From Siphonodentalium dalli (Eukaryota; Mollusca; Scaphopoda; Gadilida; Siphonodentaliidae), in the NCBI GenBank assembly GCA_032622095.1, contig CP136067.1, positions 133,739,990 through 133,803,989 on the forward strand: a stretch of DNA of 64,000 nucleotides, given 5' to 3'. Under the pieces are notes generated by a model, which did not search any database, had not been told where the DNA came from, and saw only the letters and a program-made list of their open reading frames with translations. This document shows, piece after piece, positions 57,457 to 64,000 of this stretch (positions are counted from its first letter, which is position 1; each line of letters begins with the position of its first letter). The position numbers and the translations under genes were made by a program.

Positions 57457-58747
57457 CAGGGATGTGGCTAGAGGGTCTCCGCTGGGGGTGTGTCCACCTT
57501 GGGAATTTCCAACTGCACCCCCCTTGAGTTGGAATCACACCAACACAACTTTTTGCATAATTCCATTTGCACCCCCCCCCCTTGAGTCGGAATCGTACCA
57601 ACACAACTTTTTGCATAATTCCATTTGCACCCATCCCCCTTGAGTCGGAATCGTACCAACACAACTTTTTGCATAATTCCATTTGCACCCCCCCCCCCCT
57701 TGAGTCGGAATCGTACCAACACAACTTTTTTGCATAATTCCATTTGCACCCCCCTCTTGTACCTCATGCTCAGGCCTAATTTCCTATATATTCATAAGCC
57801 ATGCTTCTATTTTCCCAGTATGAGAACATTAACATATTTTAACCTGAAAATTGCCCCCAAAAAACAACTAGTGATCTAATTCCAGACAAATGCACACAGC
57901 TACCGACAACAGACCAGGAAACACCGGGCCGACCATGGTTGTTCGGCCCGGTGTGAGAAAATTTTGAAAACTATACAAGAAAATCGCAAATCCTAGCATC
58001 TAGACTGGCCTCAACTGAAGCTTTCCTAGTGTTGGAAATTTCAAACCTCATACTCCCCATCAGGTTGGAAAATTCTTCAACTGATGACCATTTATGTCTA
58101 CAAGTTTGACCAAATGTAGTAAAATATTGTTTTGCTAAACTAATTAGCAGTTTTGTATTGGCCATGTGGATGGGGCAATGACACACCGGGCCGACCATGG
58201 TTCGGCCCGGTGTGCGAAAATTTTGAAATTCTGAACAAGAAAATCGCAAAATCCTAACATCTAGACTAGCCTCAAGCCTTCCTACTGTTGGAAATTTCAA
58301 ACCCTACACCCCCACTTAGGTTGGAAATTTTCCAACTGATGACAATTCCAATGACAATGTTGACCAATTGTATGACAATATTGTTTTCTTAAATTAACTA
58401 GAAGTTTTTGACTGGCCACGGGGGAGAGACCAGGACACAAGCTTTCCAAGTGTTGGAAATTTCCAACCTGTCACCCCCCTAAGGTTGGAAAATTTCCAAC
58501 TGATGACCATTTCTGTAAAAAAAAATTGACCAAAAATAGGAACATATGCAAATATTGGTCGAAAAACAATAAATTCCCCCAATAAATTGTATTATAATCA
58601 AACTACAAGAACATTTTCAACCTATGGTTGGTGTGAAATTTCGTTGTGGCAGGTATGAAATTTCCAACTATTGAAATTATAGCTCTCTGCTGGGGGGGGG
58701 GGGGGGGGGGTGAGACACCCCCACACCCCCCTCTAGCCACATCCCTG
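57457..58747. mobile_element. hAT-like non-autonomous element, 1291 bp (family A, copy 2)
   Basis: Perfect 19-bp ends CAGGGATGTGGCTAGAGGG and complement. GGTGTGTC flanks both sides (57449-57456, 58748-58755). It is the same family as 39597-40684 but carries four tandem units of about 60 bp (CTTGAGTCGGAATCGTACCA ... CATAATTCCATTTGCACC, 57519-57760) where copy 1 has one. A run of about 18 G lies near 58692. Frames at 57335-57879 are by-products of these units. Confidence 0.9.
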
Positions 58748-59552
58748 GGTGTGTCCACATGGATAGCACGGGTGGTAGTTATGTCAGGGTTAATTGGCGA
58801 TCTGCTGGACATTCGTGAACAAGATGGTCGAGGGCGTATATATATACCGATGATCTATGCTGATAAATCTCGATAACTGCGACATATAAAAACGTTTTAT
58901 GGATACAAAATAGTCCTCGACTGAAAACAAAACCATGCCCATTGACACGAATTGTGTTAGTGATGGTTGCACGTGGGCCATATGCCACGATAACAATTAT
59001 ATAGGCATTATACAGCTGCTCATTACAGCATTTTTCGAAACTACACAAACATATTACACAATATTTGTTTTCGCTGTAAAATTAATATAACGCAATATAT
59101 ATGCGTAATATATACTGTCGACGCAATTGTCTGTAATTTGGACATGAATGCATTTTAGGATAGTTCTGATTCACGAATTCTCAAAGTAATATCGTTCAGC
59201 ACAGAAGAATAGTAACTCTATTTTGATAACGTGTATGTTTGAATGTGTTAGGTACAACTGGTATGCAAATTAACATCGGGAATGTTGTGGTAGACATCAC
59301 CATTCTAAATTACGAATGTCGACTTGTTGTACAAAGCATAACATAACGTGCCCATTCTGAGGAATAGTAGATCGAAGGAGAACAAAGGGGCTGGATTTTA
59401 AGTTAAACTAAGTTACCTTAGTAAGGTGTGCTAAATATGTGTTTATCGGGAGTATTCTTCATAATAAGCCTTGTCACTGGTTCGCGATTTTCAAGATGGC
59501 CGATGGTTCCATATGGTCCAATTCCTAGCATTTTACCCAACCCACCGGTAAA
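58748..59552. other. Intergenic sequence, nothing recognised
   Basis: Overlapping small frames at 58779-59048 on the reverse strand match nothing. AAGATGGCCGATGG occurs at about 59492. Confidence 0.3.
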
Positions 59553-60013
59553 AGGTCAAAGTTAAGAAGTAGCATCCATTTGTAAACATTCGACAGCTGA
59601 GTGCGAGCATTTTTTTATCAGCATTTTATGGCTTAATTTCAGTTATTCTGAGTGCAACTACGGGTTTAAGAATTGTTTTGTGGCCATGTCTTCTACAGAG
59701 TTAGGATCTGGTGACGATGCGGACATTCAGACGTTTAAGCAATGGACGCCCTCTTTTGTCAACGAACTTCCCATAATTTACTGATAAATAGCGAGTAATT
59801 GCGATAAAAAAAATAACGCAAAAACATATACGTGATACACTCAATCCATCTACTGCGTGAAACCTACGTATTGTTTGTATCCAGGGTGATTGTTTAATTA
59901 ATTTTATGAAGTTGTCGCACCTGCGATTCGGTAACGAACTGTTGCCATTTTATTTTGGGAATTCCCAGACTGGAGCCATATGCTAAAAATTGATGCTACT
60001 TCTTAACTTTGAC
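59553..60013. mobile_element. Inverted-repeat element with a small open frame
   Basis: AGGTCAAAGTTAAGAAGTAG on the left (from 59553) is matched by CTACTTCTTAACTTTGACCT on the right (to about 60014), over roughly 23 bp. Inside, ATG at 59686 opens 32 codons (MSSTELGSGDDADIQTFKQW...), acidic and unrecognised. Weak similarity of the outer flanks suggests the true ends may lie further out. Superfamily unknown. Confidence 0.5.
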
Positions 60014-61053
60014 CTCCGGAGACCAAATGGCGGATTCACCGCGAGTTAGTGATATCACTTATAGTGCTGGGGGATTTAGCGTTTATTGAATGATGCTACG
60101 GATTCTCATTTTGATGTTTCACGCGGTACTGTCCTGGTAGGACAAAGAATACTGCATCACCACGAGGTACACAGGGTGGTATATTTGGGGAATAGGATCA
60201 CCGTACCACTACGATGGGTGTATATCAGCCCCATCTTACCCATCACAGTGAGGAGGCAGACCTACACTATTCTGATATACATGGGAGCAGAATCTGAAGT
60301 GGCGCATTTTTGGTAGAATGTGTTTACTGAAACCACACGTTGTGGACTATGATGGCTTTGCCAGAACCCTGACTGACAACATCTTGTGATAGCTTGGTGA
60401 GACCGATGACGACACATTACGAGTGAACCCTCCGCCCCGGTTAACACTGAACCATTATCAGCACCATGTACCGGACATATTCTTCAACTCTAGAACTTAC
60501 GGGACGCAATACAAATCTTACGGTCAACTATACACATTCCGTCGTACTGACATGACGCCACATACAAGTATATCGACACGTGGTCGCCATACGCTAAAAT
60601 ATGTAGATACCTTGAAATGCACTCTTAAATCGATTATATTTTGTCTCAACTCCTCCCCGTTACGATATAATAAATCGACACTTCTAGTGGATACTACACA
60701 CTGAAATTTAATGGACTCCACCATTGTGTTTTCTCCTGTGTCCCGTTTTAGAAATAACCTGGTAAATATATATCCAGGGATGGGAAATCTCTGCTTACCT
60801 ACACATACATGTACGTGTGAGAACTCAAGCTTGATACAATCTGGACACTTAATGCACACTCTGTGGGTTGTGCGGGGTATGACAGACACTTGTGATTCGA
60901 ATTAACCGCGTTGGTAGAGCTCAGAGACAATCGATGAGGTCCATATTTAGAGTGAAGCTCGTTTCTCGCTTCTCATTTTTTAATTCGTCAAGCATTAGCG
61001 TCGTTTACCGGACTGATTTTACAACTGTTAACTTACAATTCTAAGATTTCATC
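60014..61053. other. Sequence upstream of the PAN-type exon
   Basis: Frames at 60086-60316, 60423-60704 and 60524-60889 overlap on both strands and match nothing. No TATA box stands out near 60900-61053, which should contain the 5' UTR or promoter of the next gene. Confidence 0.35.
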
Positions 61054-61359
61054 ATGTTGTACTTAATAGTTAAAATGTTTCTGATAGCCGCAAGTATTCA
61101 CAGTATATACGGTATCCAAGACGGTGGATATGTTGTGATCAAAGGAAAGAAGGAGAAATCCCTCAATGTGACCGGCTCGAGCATCTCATCGCCCCGGAGT
61201 AAAATCGAGTGCACCGAATGGTGTCTCAGAAATCCGTGGTGTGTGGCAGCTACTTATATAAAAAATGGCGGCCCCAATGGAATGAACTGTTTCCTGTCGT
61301 CTGTCCGTGGTCGGTGTCTGGAAGACGATGGCGATGCATTGGTTATTAAGAGGAAAGAG
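61054..61359 (+). CDS. First coding exon of a secreted PAN/apple-type protein
   Basis: 102 codons from ATG 61054 to a GTAAGT donor at 61360, phase 0. Residues 1-20 (MLYLIVKMFLIAASIHSIYG) look like a signal peptide. The rest has a PAN/apple-like core: cysteines at 53, 57, 63, 79 and 88, in the context IECTEWCLRNPWCVAATYI and MNCFLSSVRGRC, with a possible N-glycosylation site at N38 (NVT). Such domains bind protein or carbohydrate ligands outside the cell. The open frame continues 44 codons into the intron to 61494, so an unspliced product would still end soon. Downstream exons are not found before 64000. Reading as a PAN domain is from spacing and flavour only. Confidence 0.7.
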
Positions 61360-61621
61360 GTAAGTAAGTGTGTTCTCAATTCCATGGGATTCTTCGGCCC
61401 AATTTATTTAGATACATCATCGTCTCAGTTCCCAGGTCATATCACGACATTATACATTTTAGTGGTGAAAAAAAAATACATCGGAGATGATTAATTCCTT
61501 CGCAGAAATTAACTATGCGTCGTGATCGACTGACACATTTGGCCATATACAATAAACAAGAAAACTAAGATGCATGCATCAGGTCGGCCGTGAACTATCT
61601 ACCATAGAATTGTTGTGGCTA
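61360..61621. other. Start of the intron after the PAN-type exon
   Basis: GTAAGTAAGT at its start is a strong donor. No further exon recognised. Confidence 0.4.
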
Positions 61622-62009
61622 TCGATTATACATTTTGGAACACCTGTCGGTATGTCTGTGTGTATGCATGAATGCATGTGTGTATGTGTTATAGACTCTA
61701 ACGCTGCTCGACTGATCCGACTCGGATTTGGTATTTAACGTGTCAACTTGACCTCGCTCATAGGCATGTTTCTGGACCTTGACCGATCCGACTAAATATT
61801 CGTGTGTAGGACTACTTCGATCCCGGGAGCAATATGGACGGGTCCAATTTCACTTGGGACCATGTTCTCGAACGTGTTGATATAGGCATGTTTCTGGACC
61901 AATTGAACAATAGTTTGGCCAGACGCTGTATATACTGGGTACTGTCCAGATGGAGGCGATCACAAAAAAATCCCTAAATAGCCCGAATGAAGTGGAGTAC
62001 ATCAGCTAG
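61622..62009 (+). mobile_element. Helitron-like element D
   Basis: Starts TCGATTATACATTTTGGAAC after A, then a TGTCTGTGTG tract. It ends with a decayed stem (CCCGAATGAAGTGGAG), TACATCAG and CTAG (62006-62009). It is joined directly to element E. Confidence 0.55.
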
Positions 62010-62562
62010 TTTAATATATATTTTGGACATTTGTCTGTCGTAGCCTGTAGCATAGTGGAGAGAATGTTTGTGTGATGTAGGATGTCCATCATCAATAACA
62101 TCTGTTTGTCTGTTAGCTATGGGCGGGAAAACTGCCGGACGAAATTTGATACCTAGGGGAAATTATTTCCAGGGAGTATTTTGGACGGGTCAAATCTTGA
62201 TCCCGACCTGACTTTGACATTCAAAAAGATCAATTCAAGGTCAAATCTGGTAAAACGGAAGTATTTCAGCGAAATTTAATACCTACTGTTACTTTTGTCC
62301 CAGGAGTGTTTCGGGTGGGTCAAATCATGACCCTGACCTGATCTTGACATTCAAAATTGTCAATTCAAGGTCAAATCGGGTAAAGCCGGGCGGATTTCGA
62401 CGGGTACTTTTGTCGTGACTTTTGTCCGGGGAGTGTTTTGGACGGGTCAAATCGTGACCCGACATGACGTTCACCTTTAAAATGGTCAATTCAAGGTTAA
62501 ATCGCGCAATTCTCCGAAAATCAGAGGGGAACATCCCGGACGAAGTCGGGTCCACCAGCTAC
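62010..62562 (+). mobile_element. Helitron-like element E, head-to-tail with D
   Basis: Starts TTTAATATATATTTTGGACA immediately after the CTAG of D. The end has stem ACCCG...CGGGT-like (CCCGGACGAAGTCGGG), then TCCACCAG, CTAC and T. The interior has repeated GGGTCAAATC-type words as in element B. Confidence 0.6.
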
Positions 62563-64000
62563 TATTATATATTTCTAGATTTAGTTACAAACTAAATACC
62601 TGTATATTGTACAAAGAAATGTTTGACAAATATATCTGTATCAATATTACCATACGGGTCATTAAAATAGATACGACGAAACAAATTTTGAAGGGTGCAT
62701 GTATCAGGTAAATTTTTATATTTCAAATGATGACAGGAATGCGGAAAGTTGAAGTACCTACGTAATACTGGCTATCCGAATGAAGAGATATACATGTATA
62801 TAAAAACCAAAATAGAAGATGACTGCTGGCGACAATGTTTTCCAAAAAAATTCAAAGCATTCGATAGCTCCCATCTAGTTGTCAGCCCGAAGATCAATAT
62901 GAAGTTTGGTGACTATCAGATGAGGGATATGTCTGTACAGTTGCTAAACAATTCAGTCATGCAAAAGAGGATCAAACAGTAAGATACCAAATTGCTGCAT
63001 GTGGTAATGTTTTTTAACGAAATTCGGGAAAATTAGATTACTCTCACCCTGGTTATCCAGAAGATCATTGTGGAATCTGGTGACGATCGGACAAGGGGTG
63101 TCGTCTGTAGGATGGTGCATGGTGCGCCAATTGATTCAAATTCGAAATTTAGCAGGGTGTACTGCTTGTGGCCATGTTTCCCCCGCAAATTTGATAGACT
63201 GATGGACAAAACCACTGAATCCGTTGAATCAATATACATGTATACATGGATTAATTTATATGCATTGTTATACACAGTACTGGTATATAAAATTACTGAA
63301 AATAACAATATTACTAGTATACACAAAATAAACCATATATCATGGCTATGGGTTCTAATATCCGAATATGACAGCTGAGAACTTGGTGTGAATTGAAGAG
63401 TGGTGGTGTCTCAAGTATATCTAACCCTCCACGTTAGGAACATGCCATTAAATGTCATATGTATAATCTAGCTTGAGGACAGAAGTTATCCATAAAACCC
63501 CCCTTAATTCAACCAGGTCCTCGCGCGATGTATGATCGATCACATGATGATCTAGGGGGGGGGGTAGAATTGTTGTATAAAAACAGCACTGCATGTAAAT
63601 ATAAAATAAAATAGTGCTACATCTTATTACAGATAATTGCCATATATAATCAGTGACTATACAGACAGTCTGACAAAATAAAGTTTCAGTGACATTCTAT
63701 CCGAAGAGGGGAATAATTCCATCTGTTACAGTCAATGGAGCAATTATGAATCTGGAAAGGTGAAATTTCTAAGTAATACTAGATATCGACATGACGCGAT
63801 AACATATAACGTAAATGCAATATGGCCGCTGGCGACCATTTTTTTCTATAAAATTAAAAAATATTTGATAGCTCTCATCTGATAGATCAATATCAAGATA
63901 AATATGAAGTTTGGTGATGATCGGATGAGTGAAGTGGACTGTGCTAAACGGTTTAGTAATGCTTAAAAAGATTCTTACCTTAATATTTTTATGTTCACTT
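62563..64000. repeat. Diverged direct repeats, no exon recognised
   Basis: Segments at about 62740-62975, 63010-63190 and 63740-63975 share GAAGTTTGGTGAYGATCGGA-like words and GATAGCTCYCATCT. They are old tandem or dispersed copies, and the last runs off the window. A run of 9 G lies near 63556. The frames at 62749-62982 and 63070-63378 lie in them and are not supported. Confidence 0.4.

Noticed and set aside
57335-57879. Cys/Gly-rich frames of 66-129 aa
   Set aside because: Translations of the four 60-bp units in a hAT-like element; all three frames and both strands are open.
60086-60889. Possible exons upstream of the PAN-type exon
   Set aside because: The frames overlap on both strands, and none has a clear donor or acceptor in phase with 61054.

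Overview
The window is eukaryotic and almost certainly from a non-vertebrate animal. It has spliced genes with GT-AG introns, a Golgi-type carbohydrate sulfotransferase, a secreted PAN/apple-type exon, an L1/Tx1-like non-LTR retrotransposon and dense DNA transposons. A lophotrochozoan (mollusc- or brachiopod-like) genome is a guess from the repeat style. Nothing here fixes the species. There are no bacterial operons, rRNA genes, recognisable tRNAs or CRISPR arrays.

Two host genes can be supported, both on the + strand. The first is a carbohydrate 6-O-sulfotransferase-like gene with three coding exons (3448-3541, 16546-16753, 35885-36686). Its two introns (about 13.0 and 19.1 kb) are in phases 1 and 2, and both junctions join in frame to give 367 aa with a type II signal anchor and both PAPS-binding motifs. 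The second is a first coding exon (61054-61359) for a secreted protein with a cysteine pattern of the PAN/apple type. Its later exons are not in the window or not recognisable.

Nearly everything else is mobile or tandem DNA. From left to right: palindromic TTAA-flanked MITEs that share one hairpin core (1417, 3566, 17007, 19838); two other TTAA families (2469/15875/51903 and 6894/55781); a TIR element inserted in a minisatellite with a 5-bp duplication (5308-6197); satellite-like duplications (7970-12650); a 30-bp minisatellite (13115-13905); decayed LINE reverse-transcriptase fragments (18240-19470, 20107-20420, 27241-29070, 30090-31170); a L1/Tx1 insertion with twin-priming geometry and an open 1197-aa ORF2 (20953-27026); Helitron-like elements, several in head-to-tail pairs (32480-34275, 43409-44885, 47888-49036, 61622-62562); CAG...CTG elements with perfect 8-bp duplications, hence hAT-like (18800, 39597, 57457); a PIF/Harbinger-like element with a MADF-like relic (45440-46119); and a 1.8-kb minisatellite of 30-bp units nested inside an older transposon (52540-54335).

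The two genes have no evident functional link. The main biological story is how a sulfotransferase gene has kept its three exons while its introns filled with nested, often palindromic, transposons. Some transposon ends lie within 25-40 bases of its splice sites. All family assignments come from reading motifs, termini and target duplications by eye. No database search was possible.
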